Below, in pieces: positions 1 through 5,019 of a DNA stretch of 5,415 nt. The notes beneath the pieces were generated by a model, which was not told the DNA's origin, searched no databases, and saw only the letters and a program-made list of their open reading frames with translations. The translations under genes and the position numbers were made by a program. Origin of the DNA: Actinomycetes bacterium (GTDB lineage: Bacteria; Actinomycetota; Acidimicrobiia; Acidimicrobiales; RAAP-2); contig JAJZSM010000117.1 in assembly GCA_021849765.1 (NCBI GenBank), forward strand, positions 1-5,415. The letters run 5' to 3'. Position 1 is the stretch's first letter, and the number at the start of each line of letters is the position of its first letter.

Positions 1-89
1 TCCTGAGGCTCGAGGAGCAGTTGGGTGATCAGGCCCGGTTCCTCGGCGCGTCGTCTTTGTCGGGGGCGGTCGGTGGCAACAACCCATAA
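1..89 (+). CDS. eno: Enolase, C-terminal end only
   Basis: This is the 3' end of a gene cut by the window edge; the first full codon is at 3 and the TAA stop is at 87–89. The 28 visible residues begin LRLEEQLGDQARFLG and end in GGNNP. The L-R-I/L-E-(E/D)-x-L pattern followed by A-x-(Y/F)-x-G is the usual end of bacterial enolase, the glycolytic enzyme that converts 2-phosphoglycerate to phosphoenolpyruvate. The gene order supports this, because eno directly precedes a DivIC-like gene, a DUF501 gene and a ppx gene in many actinobacteria. The stop lies 17 nt inside the next gene if that gene starts at 73. No catalytic residue is inside the fragment, so the call rests on the tail motif and the context. 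Confidence 0.85.
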   Translation, partial: LRLEEQLGDQARFLGASSLSGAVGGNNP

Positions 90-531
90 CATCACGACGA
101 AGCAGAAGGGCCACATCCAGTGGCTCTATCCGCTCTCGATTGTGACGGCCATCGCCATGGTGGTCGCGTGGTTCCCCCTCGGCACGCTGCTCCATCAACA
201 GGGCCAGTTGACGGCCACCGCCCAACAGATCGCGGTGATCAAGCGTGAGCAGCAGGCCCTGTCGGCCCAGCAGCGCACGATCGCGACCAAGGCCGAGGCC
301 GCGATGCTCGCACGCCAGCTCTATCAACTGGTCAACCCCGGTCAGAGCCTCATCCAAGTGCTCCCAGGTACGTCCGCGGCCGAGGGGGTGGGCAGCGGTG
401 ACCCCGGGTATCAGCCACTCGTGGCCCCCTCGTCGGTGTCGGGAACTCCGGTTCCGACTACGCACAGCCAGTCGACCGGTTCGGGCGGGTTCTTCTCGCG
501 ACTCGTTCGCACGCTCGAGTTCTGGCGTTGA
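73..531 (+). CDS. FtsB/DivIC-family septum formation initiator-like membrane protein
   Basis: The product is a small bitopic membrane protein expected to act in the division machinery. With the GTG start at 73 it has 152 residues. Residues 1–16 are a short polar cytoplasmic N-terminus. Residues 17–40 are one hydrophobic segment (LYPLSIVTAIAMVVAWFPLG). Residues 41–80 are a Gln/Lys/Glu-rich helix that should form a coiled coil. Residues 81–97 (ARQLYQLVNPGQ) match the A-R-x-x-Y-x-x-V-x-P-G-(E/Q) box of the DivIC/FtsB family. A Ser/Gly/Pro-rich linker and a short hydrophobic end (FFSRLVRTLEFW) follow. I chose GTG 73 because a GGGGG run at 62–66 is well placed as a ribosome site; an in-frame GTG at 25 would overlap eno by 65 nt. 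In M. tuberculosis the equivalent gene is Rv1024. The family is clear; the exact role is inferred. Confidence 0.85.
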   Translation: MATTHNITTKQKGHIQWLYPLSIVTAIAMVVAWFPLGTLLHQQGQLTATAQQIAVIKREQQALSAQQRTIATKAEAAMLARQLYQLVNPGQSLIQVLPGTSAAEGVGSGDPGYQPLVAPSSVSGTPVPTTHSQSTGSGGFFSRLVRTLEFWR

Positions 532-1013
532 GCACGTTTCGCGATGCGTCGCGGGACGATCTGCTCGTCGTCGAGTCATTGATCGGTCGTCCACTCGCGG
601 GCCGCTGTGCGGTCGTGGTGCGCCGACTCGACGGACGGCCTGTCGTGATTGAGAACGAGCCTCACCTGCGCGACGGGACGCCGATGCCGACGCTGTACTG
701 GCTGGTCGACCGCGAGCTACACGCGTCGGTGAGCCGTCTCGAAGGCGAGGGTGGGGTCCACCGCTTTGAAGCGCTCGTCGACCCCGTCGAGTTGGCGGCG
801 GCTCACGACGACTACGCCCGGCGCCGTGACGCGGCCATTGTCCAACGTGGTGCGGTGGCGCCCGTGGGGGGTGTCGGCGGGACGCGCCTGGGGGTCAAGT
901 GCCTCCACGCGCACCTCGCGAACTTTCTCGTCGGAGCGAACGACCCGGTGGGCGCGCTGGTGGCCGCGGCCGTCGAGCTACCCGAACTGCGTGTCGAGGA
1001 CGTCCGTGCCTGA
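528..1013 (+). CDS. DUF501 family protein
   Basis: This is a 161-residue soluble protein of the DUF501 family, whose biochemical function is not established. The visible hallmarks are V-I-E-N-E-P-H-L-R-D-G-T-P-M-P-T-L-Y-W-L near residues 40–59, the following SVSRLEGEGG at 67–76, and the C-terminal box GGVGGTRLGVKCLHAH at 114–129. The Cys125, His127 and His129 cluster could bind a metal, but that is inference. Many relatives have a Cys-containing R-C-x-C-G-x-P segment before the first box; here it reads RRLDGRP, so that pair is absent. The TTG start overlaps the TGA stop of the divIC-like gene by 4 nt, typical of translational coupling. The gene is the counterpart of Rv1025, always found with a ppx gene in this neighbourhood in the actinobacteria I know. 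Confidence 0.85.
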   Translation: MSTFRDASRDDLLVVESLIGRPLAGRCAVVVRRLDGRPVVIENEPHLRDGTPMPTLYWLVDRELHASVSRLEGEGGVHRFEALVDPVELAAAHDDYARRRDAAIVQRGAVAPVGGVGGTRLGVKCLHAHLANFLVGANDPVGALVAAAVELPELRVEDVRA

Positions 1014-1926
1014 GCCAGTGGCGGTCGTCGACTGCGGGTCGAACTCGACGCGCCTTCTGATCGCCGATGGCTCCGGGCGAACCCTCGAGCGGGCGATGCG
1101 GATCACCCGACTGAGTGCGGGCGTCGACGCGTCGGGACGCTTGGCGCCCGACGCTATGGCGCGGACTTTCGCGGTGCTCGGTGAGTACCGGGCGCTCATG
1201 GACCGTCACCACGTGGGAGCGGGGATGGTTGTCGGCACCTCGGCCATCCGCGACGCGATCAACCGCGACGAGTTCGTCGACGAAGCACGCCGACTTACGG
1301 ACGTCGAGGTCCGGGTGCTCGACGGACGCGCCGAGGCCGAGTTCTCCTACGAGGGGGCGACCGCCGGACTGGCGCGGGACGACCGCGCGACAATGATTGT
1401 TGACGTCGGCGGGGGCAGCACCGAGCTGGCGGTACGCCTCGATGGCGTGCTGCACGCGGTGTCGATGCAGCTGGGTTGCGTGCGCGTCACCGAGCGCGCA
1501 CTCGGGCGTGAGGCCGTGACCAACGCGAGACGTCGGGCGGCCGAACAGATGATCGATGACGCGCTCGACGCGGCGATGGCGACGGACCCGACCCTCGCGT
1601 CCGTGCCGGGCGGCGTTCGCCTCGTCGGACTGGCCGGCACCGTTGCCACGTTGGTCCAACTGGACCGGGGACTGGGGACCTACCGGCGCGAGGCCGTCCA
1701 CCACCAGCTGCTCTCGCGCCGTACCGTCCAGGACTGGCGCGACCGTCTGGCCGTCGAGTCACCCGAACAACGGCTCGCACACGCCGGGATGGTGTCGGGT
1801 CGAGAGGACGTCCTCGTCGCGGGTCTGATGGTGCTCGACGCGGTCATGGACCGGGTCGGGGCGCTGGACCTGCTCAGCTCGGAGAGCGACATCCTCGACG
1901 GCGTCGCCGCGTGGTTGCTGCGGTGA
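1006..1926 (+). CDS. Ppx/GppA phosphatase family protein (exopolyphosphatase or pppGpp phosphatase)
   Basis: The product is a 306-residue ASKHA-fold hydrolase that should release phosphate from polyphosphate ends or from pppGpp. It has only the Ppx/GppA core and lacks the C-terminal HD-like domain of long forms such as E. coli Ppx, as usual for short actinobacterial members. The phosphate-1 loop is VDCGSNSTRLLIAD at 8–21. GTSAIRDAINRDEF at 77–90 matches the conserved A-T-S-A-x-R-D-A-x-N box. GRAEAEF at 107–113 places Glu110 where the E. coli catalytic Glu121 sits. The phosphate-2 loop is IVDVGGGSTEL at 131–141, and the nucleotide-binding loop is LVGLAGTVATL at 206–216. The GTG start at 1006 has a GAGGA ribosome site at 996–1000 and overlaps DUF501 by 8 nt. 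Rv1026 is the M. tuberculosis counterpart. Sequence alone does not settle the substrate. Confidence 0.92.
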   Translation: MPEPVAVVDCGSNSTRLLIADGSGRTLERAMRITRLSAGVDASGRLAPDAMARTFAVLGEYRALMDRHHVGAGMVVGTSAIRDAINRDEFVDEARRLTDVEVRVLDGRAEAEFSYEGATAGLARDDRATMIVDVGGGSTELAVRLDGVLHAVSMQLGCVRVTERALGREAVTNARRRAAEQMIDDALDAAMATDPTLASVPGGVRLVGLAGTVATLVQLDRGLGTYRREAVHHQLLSRRTVQDWRDRLAVESPEQRLAHAGMVSGREDVLVAGLMVLDAVMDRVGALDLLSSESDILDGVAAWLLR

Positions 1927-1966
1927 CGCGGGGTGTCTCGACAACCTGGCACGATGGTGGGGTGAG

Positions 1967-2602
1967 GTGGCGACGGTGACAGTGCGTGGGACGCTCTATT
2001 CGCCGGTAACCCTGCACGGGCGACGCGTGGTGCTTCGCACGCTCAACGAGCAGGACTACGACGGGTGGCTCGAGGTGCGCACCCGCTGCCACGACTGGCT
2101 CGTGAAGTGGGAGCCCCGTTCGGCCCACTCGTCGCACCTGGCCGAGGACCAACGGAGCTTCGAGAGCCGTTGCGCGCTGCGCGAGCGCGAACGTCAGTTG
2201 GGCAGCGGCTACGGGTTCGGCATCTTTTACGACAACCGGTTCGTGGGCGAGCTCACGCTCTCCTCGATCCAACGGGGTCCGCTGCAGTCGGCGTTCGTCG
2301 GCTACTGGATCGACGAGGCGGTCGCGGGACGGGGGCTGATGCCCGAATCGGTGGTCGTCGTGCTGCAGTTCGCCTTCGAGACGTTGCGCCTGCACCGCAT
2401 CGAGATCAACATCATCCCGCGGAACCGGGCGTCGCGGCGGGTCGTCGAGAAGCTCGGCCTGCGCTTCGAGGGCGTCGCCGAGCGCTACCTCGAGATCGAC
2501 GGCGCCTGGGAGGACCACGGCCGCTACGCGATCACCGCCGAGGAGTGGGCCGACCGGGCACCCCAACTGGTCGCCGACTGGCTGCTCCCACGCGCCGACT
2601 GA
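1967..2602 (+). CDS. GNAT N-acetyltransferase, RimJ/RimL type
   Basis: The protein has 211 residues and belongs to the RimJ/RimL-like GNAT enzymes, which move an acetyl group from acetyl-CoA to a protein N-terminus or a small amine. The N-terminal strand LHGRRVVLRTLNEQDYDGW is typical. The core strand GYWIDEAVAGRGLMPE at 112–127 holds the pyrophosphate-binding loop (A-G-R-G-L-M). RNRASRRVVEKLGLRFEG at 152–169 is the usual R-N-x-x-S-x-x-V-x-E-K-L-G-(F/L) motif, and YLEIDGAWEDHGRYAI at 174–189 is the RimJ-like end. The start is uncertain: GTG 1967 is the longest choice, but GTG 1976, with GGTGAGG at 1961–1967 upstream, would be equally well spaced and loses three residues. The gap after ppx is 40 nt, so it may share that transcript. 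The substrate cannot be told. Confidence 0.88.
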   Translation: MATVTVRGTLYSPVTLHGRRVVLRTLNEQDYDGWLEVRTRCHDWLVKWEPRSAHSSHLAEDQRSFESRCALRERERQLGSGYGFGIFYDNRFVGELTLSSIQRGPLQSAFVGYWIDEAVAGRGLMPESVVVVLQFAFETLRLHRIEINIIPRNRASRRVVEKLGLRFEGVAERYLEIDGAWEDHGRYAITAEEWADRAPQLVADWLLPRAD

Positions 2603-2603
2603 C

Positions 2604-3557
2604 CTAGACCGCTTCGATAGCGCGCCCGACGAGACCTGCGACGTCGGTGGTGCGCACGGCGCCCCCAAGGGCCGCGGCGATGCTCGTCGCGCCGATGGCG
2701 TCGTCGCGAGACAGCACGATCAGCGCGTCCTCGGCGCTACGGGCGATCACGAGTCCCTGGACGCGCGCGGCGCGCGCGACGCGCGCGACGGTCTCAGGTG
2801 ACACGTCCGCGGCAGCGACGACGACTGGGTTCACGTGGTGCGTGCGCGGCAGCGCCCGCAAGTCCGCGATCATCGCGAGGGGGGCCGAGCGCAGGTGTAC
2901 GGAGGATCCGCCGACGTCCTCCCAGGTCACCGGGTGCGCGAGCACCGTGAGACCGAGTCGGCGCGCGAGCAGGAAGAACTCCGCGTCGTAGGCGAACCCG
3001 TCGACCATGCCCAACAGCCCGAGGAGTCGGGCGGGCCCTCGACGGAACGCCTTGGCGCCGCACTGGGTGTCCACGAGGGTGACCCCGGTGTAGTGGCGCA
3101 CGAGTCGGTTGAACACCCGGCCAGCCAGGGTGCGCGTGCGCGACTCGTAGCGCAGGTGGCCGTCGTGGGCCCGCGAACCGGCTACGAAGTCGGCGCGTTC
3201 GAGCTCGTCGACCATCGCCCGGTAGTGGTGCGGATCGATGGCCATGTCGGCGTCCACCGTGAGCAAGCGCTCGCCGCGTGCCACCGCGACCCCGAGGCGC
3301 ACGGCCGCACCCTTGCCCCGGTTGGACGGCTGTTGGACGACGAGGCGATGGGGGAGCTCACCGTAGACGGCGAGGGCCTCGCGAGCCGTGTCGTCGGTGG
3401 AACCGTCGTCGACGATCACGAACTCGGTGCGCTCGACGTCGAGGTCGTTGAGAAAAGGTCGGAGTCGTTCGAACCCGCGGCGCAGTCGTTGGGCCTCATT
3501 GAACGCGGGCACGACGACGGTGATGTCGATGTCGGGGTCGTTAGGGTCGGGCGGCAC
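2604..3557 (-). CDS. Family 2 glycosyltransferase, polyprenyl-phosphate sugar transferase-like, with extra C-terminal domain
   Basis: With the GTG start at 3557 the protein has 317 residues. Residues 1–235 form a GT-A catalytic domain like dolichyl-phosphate glucosyl/mannosyltransferases (ALG5/DPM1 type), which load a sugar from a nucleotide donor onto a polyprenyl phosphate. Visible motifs are VVVPAFNE at 14–21, IVDDGSTDDT at 48–57, NRGKGAA at 79–85, the metal-binding V-D-A-D at 101–104, and TGVTLVDTQCGAKAFRR near 157–173. I see no membrane helix. About 80 further residues (238–317) are not part of this fold as I know it. The start is set by losing the Ser/Arg-rich stretch read inside the upstream gene; GTG 3608 is possible. 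The start lies 17 nt inside the end of the NlpC/P60 gene, so translation is probably coupled. The ribosome site is weak. Confidence 0.85.
   Translation of the reverse strand: MPPDPNDPDIDITVVVPAFNEAQRLRRGFERLRPFLNDLDVERTEFVIVDDGSTDDTAREALAVYGELPHRLVVQQPSNRGKGAAVRLGVAVARGERLLTVDADMAIDPHHYRAMVDELERADFVAGSRAHDGHLRYESRTRTLAGRVFNRLVRHYTGVTLVDTQCGAKAFRRGPARLLGLLGMVDGFAYDAEFFLLARRLGLTVLAHPVTWEDVGGSSVHLRSAPLAMIADLRALPRTHHVNPVVVAAADVSPETVARVARAARVQGLVIARSAEDALIVLSRDDAIGATSIAAALGGAVRTTDVAGLVGRAIEAV
2763..2789 (-). repeat. Three tandem 9-bp GC-alternating units inside the glycosyltransferase gene
   Basis: On the minus strand the unit gtcgcgcgc occurs twice and then once as gccgcgcgc, with no gaps. Each unit is three codons long, so the repeat reads V-A-R, V-A-R, A-A-R in the C-terminal domain of the glycosyltransferase. 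The stretch is almost purely alternating C and G, a pattern that favours left-handed DNA and replication slippage. Confidence 0.85.
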
Positions 3558-4719
3558 CGATGAGTCCGAACGTGAAGATGGGCGCGTAGCTGATCCGCGT
3601 GCCGGCACTGGCGGCCGCGATGATGGTGTTCGTGCCCCACGGGCCGCTGCCCGCGTACATCACGACGTGGTCGACCAGGTGGTCGCCGTCGAGGTTGTAG
3701 TAGAAGAGCAGGTCACCCGGTTGGAGCTGACTGAGCGGGATGTGACGCAGGGCCGGCCATTGGGTCTCGGTGGTGCGTGGGATCTGGAAGCCCGCGCGTG
3801 CCCACGCCCACTGGACGAGTCCCGAGCAGTCAAAGCCCTGACCGGGGGTCTCGCCGCCCCAGACGTAGGGCACACCGATCTGGGAGACAGCGGCCGCGAG
3901 CGCCGCACGCCCGGCGGCCGAGCCCGCGGTGCCCCCGGTGAAGATCGGCGGTGTCGCGGCTTGGATCGCGGCGAGCACGAGGTTCGCGGCGCTCTGGCCG
4001 CCGACGGCCGAGGCCGCCGCGACTGCGGCCTGCTCCTGGGCGACGTCGCGGACCTTCGCGGCGGCCGTGCCGACTTGGACCTCGTAGGCGATGATCTGCT
4101 TCTTCAGCGACTGGGTCACCGCGGTCAGCGTGGCCTGGGTCGACGCCTCGTTGCGGATGTTCTGCTGGAGCAGGTCGCGCATGGTGTTCTCTTGCTGGTG
4201 GGCCTGGATCCGCTGGGCCGCCAACTGGGCGATTGTCGAGTCGAGTGAGCGCTTCTCGTCCTGGAAGCGGGTTCTGATCTTGGTCAGGTTGCCGATGGCC
4301 TGGTTCTGGTACTCGGTGCGCGCGTCACTCGAAGTCACCGGCTGGTTGAAGAGCGAGATCGTCTGGGCGATCGCCGCTGCGAAGACGTAGGCGCGCACGA
4401 CCGCGCTCACCAGTTGGCGTGACGTGGCCGCGATCGCTGCGCGCTTGATCGTCTCGCGCCCCTCAAGCCGTTTGACGTTGATCGTGATCGTGGCGAACTG
4501 GACCTTCGCGGCGTCGTAGGCGTTCGCGGTGGACTCGCTCGTGCGCTGCTGTTGGGCGAGGGTCGCCGACAGCGCGGCGATCTCGGCGCGGGTTTGAGCG
4601 ATCGTCTGTGCGCTCGAGTTCAAGGGGAGCGCCGTCGTGACCATCGCCACGACCGCCATCGCGGCGATAAATCGGGTCATGAGTGAACGGGCCGTGCCCC
4701 GACGACGCACGTGGTTCAT
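3541..4719 (-). CDS. Secreted coiled-coil NlpC/P60 peptidoglycan endopeptidase-like protein
   Basis: The 392-residue product should be exported and act on cell-wall peptides. Residues 1–37 are a signal peptide: Arg-rich start, hydrophobic core (FIAAMAVVAMVTTALPL), then SSA before the likely cut after Ala37. Residues 39–250 are rich in Gln, Ala and Lys with heptad-like spacing, as in the N-terminal coiled coils of RipA-type hydrolases. Residues about 275–392 are the NlpC/P60 domain: IGVPYVWGG, FDCSGLVQWAW with Cys298, LQPGDLLFY, and DHVVMYAG with His351. The third catalytic position, often His in an I-H-A-P segment, appears to be Ala near residue 368. ATG 4719 is favoured over ATG 4680 because a promoter puts the transcript start at its A. 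The gene is first in a pair with the glycosyltransferase. Family is clear; true activity is not certain. Confidence 0.92.
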   Translation of the reverse strand: MNHVRRRGTARSLMTRFIAAMAVVAMVTTALPLNSSAQTIAQTRAEIAALSATLAQQQRTSESTANAYDAAKVQFATITINVKRLEGRETIKRAAIAATSRQLVSAVVRAYVFAAAIAQTISLFNQPVTSSDARTEYQNQAIGNLTKIRTRFQDEKRSLDSTIAQLAAQRIQAHQQENTMRDLLQQNIRNEASTQATLTAVTQSLKKQIIAYEVQVGTAAAKVRDVAQEQAAVAAASAVGGQSAANLVLAAIQAATPPIFTGGTAGSAAGRAALAAAVSQIGVPYVWGGETPGQGFDCSGLVQWAWARAGFQIPRTTETQWPALRHIPLSQLQPGDLLFYYNLDGDHLVDHVVMYAGSGPWGTNTIIAAASAGTRISYAPIFTFGLIGAARP

Positions 4720-4753
4720 TATTTCAGCCTAACGGGAGTGGACGGTTTGTCAC
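4720..4753 (-). promoter_or_regulatory. Promoter of the NlpC/P60 gene, predicted leaderless
   Basis: Reading on the minus strand, a −35 box GTGACA (4753–4748, five of six matches to TTGACA) is followed by 16 nt and a −10 box TAGGCT (4731–4726, fitting TANNNT). With normal spacing, +1 falls on 4719, the A of the ATG. No convincing Shine-Dalgarno sequence precedes the ATG, which fits a leaderless transcript. The right arm side of the neighbouring inverted repeat overlaps the −35 box. Confidence 0.6.
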
Positions 4754-4768
4754 GGTCTCACACAAACC
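4744..4768. promoter_or_regulatory. Inverted repeat overlapping the NlpC/P60 −35 box, possible operator
   Basis: GGTTTGT at 4744–4750 is exactly mirrored by ACAAACC at 4762–4768, with an 11-bp centre. The left arm covers part of the −35 box at 4748–4753. It lies upstream of both predicted transcripts, so it is more likely a protein-binding site than an RNA hairpin. I do not recognise the regulator. Confidence 0.45.
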
Positions 4769-4804
4769 ATCTACCGAGTCGGAGCCCGGCGAGTCGGTAG
4801 ATGG
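4767..4804. promoter_or_regulatory. Long imperfect palindrome in the divergent intergenic region
   Basis: Bases 4767–4777 (CCATCTACCGA) pair fully with 4794–4804 (TCGGTAGATGG). After one G/G mismatch three more pairs follow (4779–4781 with 4790–4792), leaving an 8-nt centre. The same segment holds a direct repeat: CGAGTCGG at 4775–4782 and again at 4790–4797, 15 bp apart. Relative to the predicted NlpC/P60 start it covers about −48 to −85, a usual place for an activator. It has no following T-run on the + strand and only a TTT on the − strand, so a terminator is unlikely. Confidence 0.55.
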
Positions 4805-4857
4805 GCGCGGGCCATGGACGTGGGGTCGGTGCGGTGCACGAGTGGACAACCACGAGA

Positions 4858-4887
4858 TTCTCGAGCGCGGCGCCGATGCGTTACGGT
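4858..4887 (+). promoter_or_regulatory. Possible promoter of the tRNA gene
   Basis: TACGGT at 4882–4887 fits TANNNT and would place the start near 4894, about 11 nt before the mature tRNA. The best −35 at the right distance, TTCTCG at 4858–4863 (18-nt spacer), is weak. A better −35-like hexamer, TGGACA at 4843–4848, is 33 nt away and too far to serve this −10. Confidence 0.35.
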
Positions 4888-4904
4888 GTCAGGCACGACC
4901 GCGC

Positions 4905-4978
4905 GGGGGCGTAGCCCAATTGGCAGAGGCAGGGCGCTTAAACCGCCTCCAGTGAGGGTTCGAGTCCCTCCGCCCCTA
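4905..4978 (+). tRNA. tRNA with UAA anticodon (Leu), short variable loop
   Basis: The gene folds as a complete cloverleaf. The acceptor stem is 4905–4911 with 4971–4977 (seven pairs, the first a G-U), followed by discriminator A at 4978. U8 and A9 are at 4912–4913. The D-arm is 4914–4930, with a 3-bp stem and an AATTGG loop. The anticodon stem is 4932–4936 with 4944–4948; its loop CTTAAAC puts UAA at 4939–4941, reading the leucine codon UUA. The variable loop is only CCAGT (4949–4953). The T-arm is 4954–4970 with a canonical TTCGAGT loop. The 3' CCA is not encoded (ACG follows). Leucine tRNAs in bacteria usually have a long variable arm, so the shape is odd although A73, A14 and the D-arm pattern fit leucine. 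That it is a tRNA gene is near certain; the amino acid is inferred. Confidence 0.9.
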
Positions 4979-5004
4979 CGCGTTCGGTCAGTGCGCGCTT
5001 TTTT
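4979..5004 (+). terminator. Weak intrinsic terminator after the tRNA
   Basis: CGCG at 4979–4982 can pair with CGCG at 4994–4997, with a further T-G pair inside, giving a short GC stem with a 9-nt loop. One C later comes a run of six T (4999–5004), the longest T-run in the window. The stem is short, so efficiency is doubtful. The T-run abuts the −10 region of the next gene. Confidence 0.45.
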
Positions 5005-5019
5005 AGTAGCGTTGCCCCC
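5004..5019 (+). promoter_or_regulatory. −10 region of the downstream membrane-protein gene, predicted leaderless
   Basis: TAGCGT at 5007–5012 fits TANNNT and would set +1 at 5019 or 5020, the first base of the GTG start. No purine-rich ribosome site lies before the GTG (the preceding bases are CCCCC). The −35 candidate TTCGGT at 4983–4988 is poor, so the promoter call is moderate. Confidence 0.45.

Noticed and set aside
895..1704. Long open frame on the minus strand opposite the DUF501 and ppx genes
   Set aside because: It is antisense to two clearly recognisable families, and its product is Arg/His/Pro-rich with no motif; this is expected in GC-rich coding DNA.
1949..1966. TGGCAC before the acetyltransferase, resembling half of a sigma-54 promoter; CACGAT as a −10 box
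   Set aside because: There is no TTGC half at the right distance, actinobacteria generally lack sigma-54, and no −35 box fits the −10-like hexamer.
2835..4248. Long open frames on the plus strand across the glycosyltransferase and NlpC/P60 genes
   Set aside because: The translations have no recognisable motifs and lie opposite genes with complete family signatures.
4748..4762. CRP-like site TGTCA…TCACA upstream of the NlpC/P60 gene
   Set aside because: The half-sites are 5 bp apart instead of 6 and the left half has a mismatch; the GGTTTGT/ACAAACC repeat explains the symmetry better.
4843..4848. TGGACA as a −35 box
   Set aside because: No −10-like hexamer lies 16–18 bp downstream.
4853..4863. 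Short palindrome CGAGA-T-TCTCG near the tRNA promoter
   Set aside because: Five-base arms are too short to stand out in this GC-rich sequence without conservation data.
4939..4942. Reading the anticodon one base earlier as UUA, which would make a stop-codon suppressor
   Set aside because: The 5-bp anticodon stem and the conserved pyrimidine-U before the anticodon fix a 7-nt loop and give UAA.
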